A stretch of DNA of 64,000 nt from contig CABFPE010000564.1 in assembly GCA_900660155.1 (NCBI GenBank), positions 298,384 through 362,383 of the forward strand, given 5' to 3'. Made by a program: the position numbers and the translations under genes. Below are positions 36,470 through 47,915 of the stretch, piece by piece (position 1 is the first letter of the stretch; every line of letters starts with the position of its first letter). The DNA is from Hofstenia miamia. Taxonomy: Eukaryota > Xenacoelomorpha > Acoela > Hofsteniidae. The notes under the pieces were generated by a model that saw nothing but the letters and a program-made list of their open reading frames with translations, was not told the DNA's origin and made no database searches.

Positions 36470-36573
36470 ATAAGTTTTATACCAGAATGATAACTTATGT
36501 TATTTTGATAGGGAAAGTGGGATAAGTTTTATACCAGAATGATAACTTATGTTATTTTGATAGGGAAAGTGGG
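36470..36573. repeat. Perfect tandem duplication, 2 x 52 bp
   Basis: Positions 36470-36521 are repeated exactly at 36522-36573 (unit starting ATAAGTTTTATACCAG and ending GGGAAAGTGG plus one base). Identity of both copies suggests a recent duplication or a local assembly artefact. Confidence 0.95.
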
Positions 36574-37422
36574 TTGGCAACATAAATTTAGCAGAGCCAG
36601 TTTAAATATCGTCTATCTAGTAACTTGTTCCAATGCTGAGCTAGTGTCATATAAGTGCGTTTTATTAATATAACAGTTTGTAGTTGAATATCAATATTGA
36701 TATTTAATTCATTAAATAGCAGGATATGAAGTTTAGAGGCATATTGGAGAAAGAATAATAATATCTTAACATATATTGTGATTAATGAACTGTAACAGCA
36801 GAAACGTTTTCTACGCGCATTCGATCTCTTTTGTCAGGAAAAAAATGATATCTTCAAGTAGTAGTTTAGCACCGCACATGTTATTGCAATCAAAGAGTTT
36901 GTTGTTTATTCACGGCTAAAACTTGTGGGGTGTCAAATTTTACGGCGTATTCTTAGGTAAATAAATCAGAAAAATATATAATTAACAAAATTTACACAGC
37001 GATTCCAAAATGTACAAAGCGAATCTCATATATACATGTATATATATATATATATAACGATTCGTACTATGGCAAGAGTACTTAGCGTTAATAGAAGTTT
37101 TTTTTGCCATAGTGTAAAGCCTTAATGTTGGCATTAATATGAATAGGCCGAATTTCTTGACCAGGATATGTTAATTGGAATCTAAAACATCGATATTGTT
37201 AAAAAATCTCGTATCAAGATTAGAAGAAAAATTCGATTTAATTTTCTGGCCACAGCAGAATTGTCAAAATTTGTCAAAATGTAGATTATTATGAATATTG
37301 CTCATAGCAATTTTGAATTCGTTTTCACCAGCCATATATTTATTTGGCGAAAAGTGTCCCAGGTGTTAATATGTACTTAGCATTAATATACGCGGAAAAA
37401 ACAGAGCATTAATATATGTGTG

Positions 37423-37425
<3 letters not shown>

Positions 37426-37456
<31 letters not shown>

Positions 37457-37608
37457 NNNNNNNNNNNNNNNNNNNNNNNNNNNNNNNNNNNNNNNNNNNN
37501 NNNNNNNNNNNNNNNNNNNNNNNNNNNNNNNNNNNNNNNNNNNNNNNNNNNNNNNNNNNNNNNNNNNNNNNNNNNNNNNNNNNNNNNNNNNNNNNNTATA
37601 TATATATA
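37426..37608. other. Assembly gap of 140 N inside a (TA)n array
   Basis: The N run is 37457-37596. TA repeats lie on both sides (37426-37456 and 37597-37608), so the gap is probably an unresolved long TA microsatellite. Open frames spanning the N run are artefacts. Confidence 0.95.
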
Positions 37609-39049
37609 CTTACAAACGTTGAAATTGTATTTATGTGAGTGTTTCAATGAGTATCATTTCGAATTGATAAATAAAATAAATACTACCTAAGATTTTCCAA
37701 ATTGTATTGGCATCAATGTTTGAGACCTTAAGAATTGTTTAATTAGTTAGGCATCACCTTGGCTCAGGTGGATTGTTTAGTTTTGTATCGAAATCAGCAG
37801 AACAATAGGTCTTAGATGAATCAACTGCGGACGGAATGTCTACGATAATTGAATTATGCAACAATGTCATTTACTATGATTTCATTTTTCAATTCATTCC
37901 AAAACCGTCGCAAACAATGATAGGGCATATAATTCTAAATACTTAATTTGATATCGCCTGTAAACTATGATGGATTAGCCATGTATGCCAATGAATATGC
38001 CTACATTGTTTAATCTCTTGATTTTTGTATTTTAATTTTTAAAATGTGTTGATTTTAGTTTTAAATTTGTCTTACAAAATTCAATTCGACAAAATATCGA
38101 TCCTTAATATGAATATTGTAGATGAAGATTATTAATTATATTAGGATGAATTGCGCCATCTTGCGACTAGAATAATTTTTATTTTTCGACTTGATATATC
38201 AAATCACGCTAAAAATGGTTAATTAGTGTTTGGTTGTAATTACTGATAATGAAAAATTGCATTATTGATATTTTGTGAATGACTATTGTCTACCATATGC
38301 TTTCACTATACATGGTTTTACTGCCCTACTCAACATACTGTTAAAAAAGGAAATTGAAGTGACTTCAATTTGCGGCAATTTTCTTTTCTAACAAAAGCAA
38401 GGTTAATTTAGCGACATCAAATGCAGTTGACGAAGGATAATATATAAGTACATAATCAGCAAACCAAATTACACGAAAAATCTGCTCAATTCTATTATTT
38501 TATACACATTTATTGCTCTCTTTTGTAACAATGAATAATCGCGACGCAATAAATCTGGGGTGAATTCAATTGATATTGTAACGAAATATGTCAGATTTGA
38601 ATGGTATTTGTGAAGTTCTCACCCGATTCTTTTGTTCTTTTTTAAGAGAATATTTGAAAAACATTGTCAATTAATTTAGGTTTTGTGATAAAGTCATCTC
38701 AGCGTGGAATATAGTTACAACTCATTTGTAGACACTATGTTTATGCTGTCTATCGTCTGATCTTTATTAAATTTATTTTCTATATTCCATATTCAAATTT
38801 CAAATCTCATTACATTACAAAGTTTTAGCAAATTTGGATATACTAGACACTTCTAATGACATCTACACATTGAAATTGAAAATCTTTGAGGAGTGTATGA
38901 TAACTAATGAAAAATTCCAAAATGTAAATTCATATTTTTCAATCCATTGCTTGTAAATTATGTAGCATATAATGCAATTGGTTTGACTTGCTCGCAATGT
39001 TGTGTATTGTTCAGTTGATTTAAATTTTGGCACATATTTTCCAATACCT

Positions 39050-39085
39050 CGGCTCAAGCCCGGCCAGGCCCATATCCATCTCTGC
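39050..39085. repeat. GC-rich GGCC/GGGC patch
   Basis: The reverse strand reads GGGCCTGGCCGGGCTTG in an AT-rich context. It resembles the iterated GGGC/GGCC blocks at 22206-22313 and is probably a transposon-end remnant. Confidence 0.35.
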
Positions 39086-40019
39086 TATCAACAAATATTT
39101 CTTAAACCTCTCAACGCAAATATACTAAATCTTATATATTAAATATACAGTTTTTGCTAAAATTTGAACTTGATGTGAAAAATGTTTTGAAAGACCCTCT
39201 TGTGTGGGATACAAAATCCATGGTAAAAAATTTGCAATTAAAAATCGAACCTAGTGTCAAGAATGAAGGTTATTGCCATAAATCTAAAAATAAATTGTTA
39301 AGTCCAGATAACTTTGCCAAAGCTGTATTTGGTTTATTTTGATTGTTTGAGTGCTCTTAGATGTGAAGTAATTCCTACAGACATGGTCTCCTAAAATTTA
39401 GAACTTTCGAAATATCAAATTTGATTCGTTGTGTACAAAAGTAAATAAATTATTTTTTACTTGTCTCTTTCTCGTTTCTAATAAGAAGTAATTAACTCGT
39501 TCACTGAAGGCAAGTCTCCTAATTGGAATTTACTTCATATCGCAGTGATTGGAATTTGTATAATTACGCTATTCATTATTCGTTTCATATTTCATGCACA
39601 GTTGTCATCGAGTCTTAACAATTGGCTATCTTTTCAAGGAAAAATCATTAAAATTCTATTTCAAGTACCATACGTCATTGTTTTATGGTTGAAATTTCAC
39701 AAGCAATGGATTCTATACAATTCCGATAAAAATTTATTAGATATATATTTCTTAGATTAGATCTACATGTCATAAGAGATTTGCATTAATATAGAAAAAT
39801 TTACTGAAAACCTTTTTATTTGATTTAATTCTTAATCCAATTTCTGAAAAATTGTATAGTTTTACTTTGGTTAGGGGTCCATAGTAACATGAAATTTGCG
39901 ATTTGAAACCGTGGTTATACTTGTCGGGTTTTAGATGCCCGCCAGATGTACGTTATTTAATGGTGGAATTGTCAATATTTTCACCAGGGTTTTACACTTG
40001 GCGAGCTTGTTAAATAGAA

Positions 40020-40480
40020 CTCCCTTAATTTACTGGTGAAACCAGAGATTTCAATTCAATTCAAATTCCAATTCTTGGTGATTAAATCCCAATTCCGATT
40101 CCTATGGACCAATAATATTAGTTTCAATTCCAATTCCATTATTAGTAAAATAGCAAATATTTAAATATTCATAAATATTTTTTAATTTTAGTATTTACAT
40201 AATTTTAGATACTATAATATTTTACAAAAAAAATCCCAATGAACTTGATAAATTAATCGATAATCCGTTTCCTAAACTTGTGATCGGGCTCTTGTGCGGG
40301 TATGAGATATAATTTTTCGAATTATTTGGGTTTTTAAAGTCAATTTAGAATGTCAATTTTTAACTATATTCTGGTAATCTTTCAATTCCAGGTACAATTT
40401 CCAAACCTAGGAATTTTTAAATTCCAATTTCAGCAAAACTATCAATTACCAATTCCTTTGAAGGTATTTAAATCGATGTG
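40020..40480. repeat. AATTCC-rich degenerate repeat
   Basis: AATTCC or its variants (CAATTCCAATTC, CCCAATTCCGATTCC, AATTCCATT) recur many times at both ends of this stretch, with more ordinary AT-rich sequence between. The arrangement of similar clusters at both sides suggests a non-autonomous element with iterated ends, but no terminal repeats or duplications could be fixed. Confidence 0.45.
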
Positions 40481-43400
40481 TGAAACCACTATTTAATTGA
40501 TTGCATAGTTAATTAAACTTTGTTTTGTGTTTTAAAACTGTAATTTGTACATGTATAATGGCATTGATCAGTTTGGATTTACTCAAAATTTTGAATTTGC
40601 TATGCGACTAGTATTAAACCAAGTTATTGGTTACGTAATGCAATGATAAAGCATGTATTCTTAATTGTAAATCCGACTTACAAATCCACCAAATATCCTT
40701 TTCTATTACTCTTAAATATTTTGATGATTTGGTTCGTTTTACATGTAAACTTCAAAATTACATTTTTATTTTTTTATTTTGAAGAGCCTGTCATGTTCTC
40801 CTCCCACCTGCTCCTGCATGTTACGTGTGATTGTAGCCTAGTAGCTATTCAGAAATGCCTAAAAAAGACATGAATATGACAAGGATATATTCCATAGTTT
40901 TCTATTTGAAAAGGGTTATCAAATTTAGCGAGGTGGTAATCATCTAAGTGATGTCAAAATTATCAAGTAATTGATACGTTTGTTATGCTAATTTGTTTCA
41001 TGTTACGATTTGATTGGTTATTGATTTAGTAGAATACTGAATTTTTAGATATATGTTTAAATTGCAATAAACCTAAAGAATTCGGTGAGCAATAATTTTT
41101 TGAATCTCTTGTTTGTTGACAATAATTCATTCCTACCTCTATTTTTCTACGAAAGCATTTTGCAGTCCTTTAGAATGAGACATTCCATTACATTATGAGA
41201 GCATTAAACTTGCTTATCACTTAGGTATGAGAAATTAAATTTACTTGATAATAACTCTGATGGTAATCTATTAATCTTAAACACTCTAGCACTCTAAAAC
41301 TTTATCGATTAAACCTTGTCTAAACATAGAAAATAGATTATATTGTCTTTCATGGAAATATAAAGTTTTATGTTGATCTAAAGTAGAGAATAGATGATGT
41401 TGAGTAAGATTTTTTAATGCTGCACACATTTTGACTTGGGATGAAATTGAATGAAAGCATTGTGTGTAATACAATTACAGAAACGCACAATTATTTTGAG
41501 GTTGTCAATTAAATTACAAATCCAATAACATCACTATTTTCGAAATTCACTTTATGAAAAACCTACTCTTTTCTAAATCCAACGCATGGCGTAGCGTAGG
41601 AAAGTTTACGGCGATATAGAAGAATTATAGTAACCTCTTATTGTATGTAATTAAATTTATAATTTTTTGGAGGTAATATATGGTCCTGCAATTCTTCATC
41701 ATTGGAGGGAATTTAATATGTAATTTCTTTAGCTATGTCATGAAGTATGCCAATTGAGAAACTGTTTACATTATTCTTCCTATCTTCCATAGTCGCCTAA
41801 TAAGACTGGTTTTTTGGGTCAATTATATGCAGTTAAGCGTTGCTTCTAGTTTCATTTGAATTTATTTTAAAATCTGAAGAATTCAAAAACATCTCTCTTA
41901 AGAATTTATCACTAGGATTGTGGTTGTTCTTGAGATGTAGTGTGATTATTAATATATAAAAGTTAATATAATACATCCTTGAGTAAGATAATCAAAGAAT
42001 GCACAACAAGTTCTTGATTACCCTCATCACAATGAAGACTTCCACTGTCAAGAATAGCATTGGACTCTAAAACCATTATTATTAATCTGCGAACACTTAA
42101 AGACAGAAGGTTGGAACATTTGAGTATTAGAAATTATTTATTGTTTCAAGTGTGAAATTTGCATAATAGTGTTATCAAGAATAGATTAAAAGTGTTTAAT
42201 TTCAGCAAAAGAGTAGCCTTGAAAGAAAGTCGCAAAATTTGAAATTATTGAGAAGTAGAATCATAAGAACTCAATTGTATTAGAACTATGAACTCTATTG
42301 AATATGTGCACTTAAGCAAAGCTGCAGTTCCTCAGTCTTCTGTCACAATTTATGCAAATTTAGTGCTAGGGTAGTTTTAAAAGATTTATCCTTTATTATG
42401 ATTCAATTGGGTGCTAATAGTTTCATAGGCTTAATATAGACTAGTCACTTAAAGAGAATTTGAATGTAATGTAGATCTTAGATATGCTCAATTGTTTATT
42501 ATGTTTAATCATCCATTGATTTTGTAAATTTAGAACAGATACAGATCTTTGAATAATTTTTTCTTCACAAATTAACAATTGATTGAATTCTATCTCTAAG
42601 TCTTAAGAGTTCATTCAATTTTGTAAATTAGTTTCCTATCTTCCAAGTTGAAATTAAACCAACTCATCTCAATTCGCTTCTTTTGAAGATAGTCGAATGA
42701 TTTACGCAATTCGATTAGCGCTTAAAATGTTTTATTTAACGCTGATGCCGCATCTTTATTGTTGGTTAATTAACGGTGAATTTCATTGTGCTATTCTATG
42801 ACCCATTCAAAGAGTCTATTTATGCATATTGTTGGATATTTCTAATAACCCGCTTCCAACAATCGTTGAATTGGAGTTCTAAAGACAAAGAGTCCGAAAT
42901 ATCTCTTTTGGGCTGCTTTTGCTTTAACACTAGAACATCCAATACCGTCTTTTTATGGCATTATAATTCTGTTTATTTACGCAAAATTTATCATCGATTA
43001 TTCTCTAATTTCATTCTTAATTAATATTGAATGTACTAGCCAAATCCATGGTTACGGAGGTTTAGCTAGGTCCGGCCCTAGGAAATGCATACCGTCCTAA
43101 GTAATTGCTGCCTACCAATATAACCCAAAATTTGTACATGTAAAGGAGCATTTGATTGTAATCAGAGGATCAGAGTCGTAACTAAGGAGGTTGACACTGG
43201 CCCTCTGAAATGTAATTTGTAAAATCATTTTATTGGAAATAGCCCACTCTGAAATATTTGGCTGTTCTAATCATTGCAATAACTGCTGTCTTATATGATC
43301 TAACATATTTAATCTTGAAAACATCTTTAACTAATAAATTATTGCACTATATGTAAACAATTCTGATGACCCCATAATGCTGACGACTGGTTTGATTCTA

Positions 43401-44191
43401 TGTGGTCAGATGTTTCACTATAATTAATTTTATTGTTGCTGTTTTGACGGAATATTCCAAAGCCGAAAATATCTTCTGGAATGTCACGTTATTCACAATC
43501 GCATTGTTCTATGCATAATTATCAGTTCAGTAGAGGATAAAAGATTTCTTTGTTACTATAAAATTATCCGTAGTATGTTCAGAATTGATATCATATATTT
43601 CTCATATTTAATTAATCTTACTTGACATTTCTAAGTTTATCTCCTCAAAGCAAATTTTAAATTGCAATCCACGCTTCTTTGAAGCTATTTGTTCGGGATA
43701 AATATAGGATGTTTCTAAAAAATTACAATTCATTCTTCCAGGAAGTCAACTTTATGTCAAAGTTTAACCCAAAGGCAAAACTTTCTTTATTACACTAAAT
43801 AACATTTCGATGTCAAACGTTTTTCATTATTATTTACAATGAGAAGTGGCTATTTTTCGTTGATTTTAAATATTAATCATTCCACAATATTTCACTTTGC
43901 ATATTCCTGTAAATTTCAACAGTTATATAGTTTGACTAAGCTATGATGCACTCCTTGTTATTTTTAATCATTTCCTTCCTTTTGTACCAAAACCAAAGTA
44001 TACGACAAATGTCTTTAATTAATCTAAATTATCAAACAATCTAAGGCTATTGTGATTCTTCCTTACAATGATATTTGATTGAATATTTATAAACAAACAA
44101 AAATGTAATGGCTCAAATTCCAGTAGATAAATGCGATTTAGATGTCTAGTGATTTTTTCTCCTTGAAAATGAAAACACATCACTATCTGAG

Positions 44192-44193
<2 letters not shown>

Positions 44194-44244
<51 letters not shown>
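44194..44244. repeat. (TA)n microsatellite
   Basis: A TA tract of about 51 bases, one of the longest in the window, about 85 bases left of the hAT MITE at 44329. Confidence 0.95.
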
Positions 44245-44245
<1 letters not shown>

Positions 44246-44328
44246 CAAAGAGTTCTCAAATTAAGAATATATAATATATATTTATATATAATCTATTCTA
44301 AAATTTCTAAACAATGCTTGCTCCCACA

Positions 44329-44568
44329 CAGGGGCGTACCCAGGATTTTCAGAAGGGTGGGGACATCATTGTTATTCCCTAATGCAGGGCGAAGCCCCGC
44401 TAAAATTTTTGAAAATATGGAGAAAATAGACCCTAAAAATGCATTTCACGATCCTAGATTTTAAATTTTTCAATTTTTTACGAAAAAGTTTTTGCTTTAT
44501 CTAGTCAAAATTAAATTTTGAAACTTGACGGGGGGCATTCCATCATGTCCCCCCTGGGTACGCCACTG
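44329..44568. mobile_element. hAT-like MITE, 240 bp
   Basis: It starts CAGGGGCGTACCCAGGA and ends CCTGGGTACGCCACTG, an inverted repeat of about 16 bp with one mismatch. It is flanked by perfect 8-bp copies of CTCCCACA (44321-44328 and 44569-44576). It shares internal sequence with the 154-bp element at 11275, which appears to be a shorter, more decayed relative. No coding capacity. Confidence 0.92.
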
Positions 44569-44707
44569 CTCCCACATATACTAGATTTTATTAGATATAT
44601 TCTAATATTTTGCTTATTCAGAATTTTTATGGTTTAGAATACATGTATCCTTAGACTATATTAACCCTGTCTTTGTGCTCAGTCTTATTCTTGCATTTGA
44701 AAACCGT

Positions 44708-44870
44708 ATATTTTTTCTCAAATAGATTTGTTTGTAAGTTACAAATAATGTTCGTCTGTGTTCTACTTTTGTTCTATCTAGAAAACGCATATTGTTTAGA
44801 AATAGATTTACATGGCAATTAGATATTACATTGTTTTTTGTATATTCTACAATTGTTCTATCTAGAAAGC
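44708..44870. repeat. Imperfect tandem repeat, unit about 85 bp
   Basis: Two diverged copies share AAATAGATTT at their starts and TTGTTCTATCTAGAAA at their ends. They sit just upstream of the LINE fragment at 44930 and may be part of its 5' region. Confidence 0.55.
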
Positions 44871-44929
44871 GTATATTTCTCTGTGTGTTATCTATTTGGA
44901 TTTTGAAAAGGTTTTCTATAAAGTTTCTC

Positions 44930-46035
44930 ATTAAATGCTTGTCATTGAACTAAAATATCTTGGTTTTGATTCGAACTTTGTAAATCTCATATCTAGCTAT
45001 CATTCTGACCGTAAGCAATCTGTAAGAGTTCAAAATACTATCGCTTCCAAACTTTTTGTTTCGTCAGTTATCTCATTTCTCTTTACTATTTATGAAGGAT
45101 TTCGTGCCTTCAATTACTTCTAGTGAGGCAGACTACATGCTGTTTACTGACAATTCATGCATATTCTCTTTCATCTTCTTTAATTATGCAAAGTTCTTGC
45201 TTAAACTCCCTTCCATTTAATTACTCTAAAACAGAAGCTCTTCTTTTCAATTCAGCCGATTCTCACAGTCTTCCTAATATTCTTCTTGATAATACTCCGA
45301 TTGAGTTTGAATCCGATGTGCGTGATCTTAGCATTCTAATGTCTAATTAACTTTCCTGGACAGCTAATTCATCTTCAAAGATTAAAAAATTCCCATCTAC
45401 ATTCTATTTTCTCAAATCTTCAATCAAAAGTTTTTCAAATTGCTACGCAAAATTTATACTTCATAAAACATCTAATCTATCTATTCTGTTATGGTTTTTA
45501 AAGCTGATTTCTCAATCGAACTGTAATTATCATGTAACGAACATCATGCTATCTTCAGTAGATATTTTCTCCGTAAAATTCTTACTTATATCTTCTACTC
45601 CTTTCAATATACATTTATGTCAAATTTCTTGACTTAATCTTTCTCAATAAACCTCTCATTGATCGCTACGACTTCGATGTCTTTGACTATCTAAAATTCT
45701 CTTCCTTAATAGGTTGAAATAGATACTCTGGTTAAGCTTTATCTTCCAAGATCACAAGTGCATTTTCATTGCCAATTTCTTTTATCGAATCATCTCATTT
45801 GCTAATTTTATACCCCAACATATGGATGTAAGTCCTACGGTCTCGTCCTTATTATTTCAAGCACCAGCCCTTAGCTTATTTCCAAACTCTATATCAAAAT
45901 ACGGAATATCTTTCAAATGAAGCTCCATTATTTTTGTAAGTGCTTTTTCTGTCATTCACCCAATATAGCATAATCCAGTTTTGTAAACTTTTAGCTAAAA
46001 TTGATTTTGTATTGTAAAATTCAAATTTATTATAT
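44930..46035 (+). pseudogene. Degenerate LINE (reverse transcriptase) fragment
   Basis: The plus strand reads ELKYLGFDSNFVNLISSYHS, then DRKQSVRVQNTIASKLFVSS (palm motif before the catalytic site), and in a second frame SSEADYMLFTDNSCIFS (the YxDD region, with TD in place of DD). A later frame gives YSKTEALLFNSADSHSLPNI. Stops and shifts follow to a TATA tract near 46030. It differs in motif wording from the LINE fragments at 1445 and 3966, so probably another subfamily. Confidence 0.7.
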
Positions 46036-47865
46036 ATATATAGCGTACCCATTTGCTTCAAATACCCCACTTTGTTAATCATGGCCTAAGCGAAGTTAAA
46101 TTCAAATTTTTAGGCATTATATAATTATTTTACCGTACAATTATTGGGTGAAAGTTTAATGTATTTGTCTCATTACCTCCCCTAATTCTATATACAAAAT
46201 TTGTTTACGAAACATTTATTTATATTATAAAACAGCCTTAGACATACACTGCAATGGTAAAAATGAAATTTTAAATAGAAATTCCTAGTAGATTTAATAA
46301 AAAGGTTTAATATGTATAAATAATAATTGATAATTACCAAATTTTAATCTCATATGTTATCAGTGGTAGCTAGTGGGTTAAAGTCAATTATTTGACAAAT
46401 TGTTTTGGATTGTGTTTGAAACCTGTTGCGAACCAGCCAGTTTTTCAATTCTAGACATTAATTTAACAATATATTTCATTTGAATTTGAAATATACATTC
46501 ATTCTAGATATAACTAAAATTTTGTTTATCATCAACCAGTTTTCCTCTGTTTATTACTGATTTTTGCTATTCAACCTTTTTTCAAGCGGCTCTGTAGATT
46601 TCGAGAGGTAATCTGATTATTGCTTTGTAGTTGTAAACTTAAAGCCATTTATGACTTCAATTTATGCGCCTTTTGCGAAGAAATTATTGACAATTTTTGA
46701 TAATTCCTAAGTCGTTATTTTCTTTACTTTCTGTGGTATATCTGTTGTCCAACAGTATTTTGTATCACTAAAAGTACGAAGGTTTACCTATATGTTCGTA
46801 TGCTTAAATTTTATCCTTTAATTTTATTACACTGTTCATTTAAAAGGAGCTATGTGGAATTGAAAATTTGTTTTTGAATTGTTTACAAAATGCCATTTTA
46901 TCCTGTCAATTAGCTCTGAGTTTTGCACATATGCTCTTTGCTTATCCTTATACGACATAGAACAAACAAAGTAAAAAAGTTTCTTCGCTTATTTTTGGAT
47001 GATTCTCATGATTTAAATAATTTTTGGATTGATAACAGTGAGCAATCGCTGTGTAAGTCAACACCGGGAGGAGATTTCGAAGATTTCAAACCAAAACGCG
47101 TCCGTTAAGCCGTGTTCAGTTTGAGTTGGTTTTATCAAGCCATTCCAGTGTTGGCAGAATACTAATATAAATACAAGGAATACATTTTTTATACAATTAA
47201 AGTATATCATAGATGAGTACTCTCTCCTACTTACATCTGACGGATCTTCGAAACCCACGTGTGGAATCTCTAACCGACAAATATTTAGAACTTAGGATTT
47301 TGTGCTTTATGTACCCGTCGTGCTACGTAGTTTTATATGAATCCCGATACCTCATTTTGTTGATTGATAAGTTATCTTAAAATTTTTGCAGTTCGCGTGT
47401 CTGAATTCCCATTGATCTGTTCCTATCTTCATTAGATCTAATGTTATTGATTTTGATATCGTTAAATTGTCGTTAACTTTTTATTGATTTCTCACATTTT
47501 ATTCAATTAGTCTTAAATTTTTAAATTTTTATTCATTGTCTCTAATCTTAAACTTGGTAAACATAGTGCAAACTACGAGATTGAAAAATGTTGATTGTGA
47601 AAAGAAAATGCAAATATAATCACGTAGTAATTGACGTTTTTTATATCTATGTGTAATGGTTACAGGTGAATTGGCTTTCTTAAACATTTTTTAGTTTTTT
47701 CCTTTATGTACTGTGCAATCTAATATGACTTGTCACTATTAATTTAATTGAATGATGAGATATGTATTTTTCAAAAGCGATGAGAAAGAAATTATTTGAA
47801 CCGGAACCAAGATTTGCTGCTTGGTACCTGAAATACTGGTGGTGAGCAAATATGCTATCACTTAC
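46036..47865. other. Intronic AT-rich DNA, no gene seen
   Basis: No recognised motif. The short open frame at 46923-47108 has no family features. Confidence 0.5.

Positions 47866-47914
<49 letters not shown>
47866..47914. repeat. Compound (TA)n(GA)n microsatellite
   Basis: About 25 bases of TA followed directly by about 24 bases of AG. Confidence 0.95.

Positions 47915-47915
<1 letters not shown>

Noticed and set aside
37366-37690. Open frames across the N gap
   Set aside because: They are made of N and TA repeat; artefacts of the gap.
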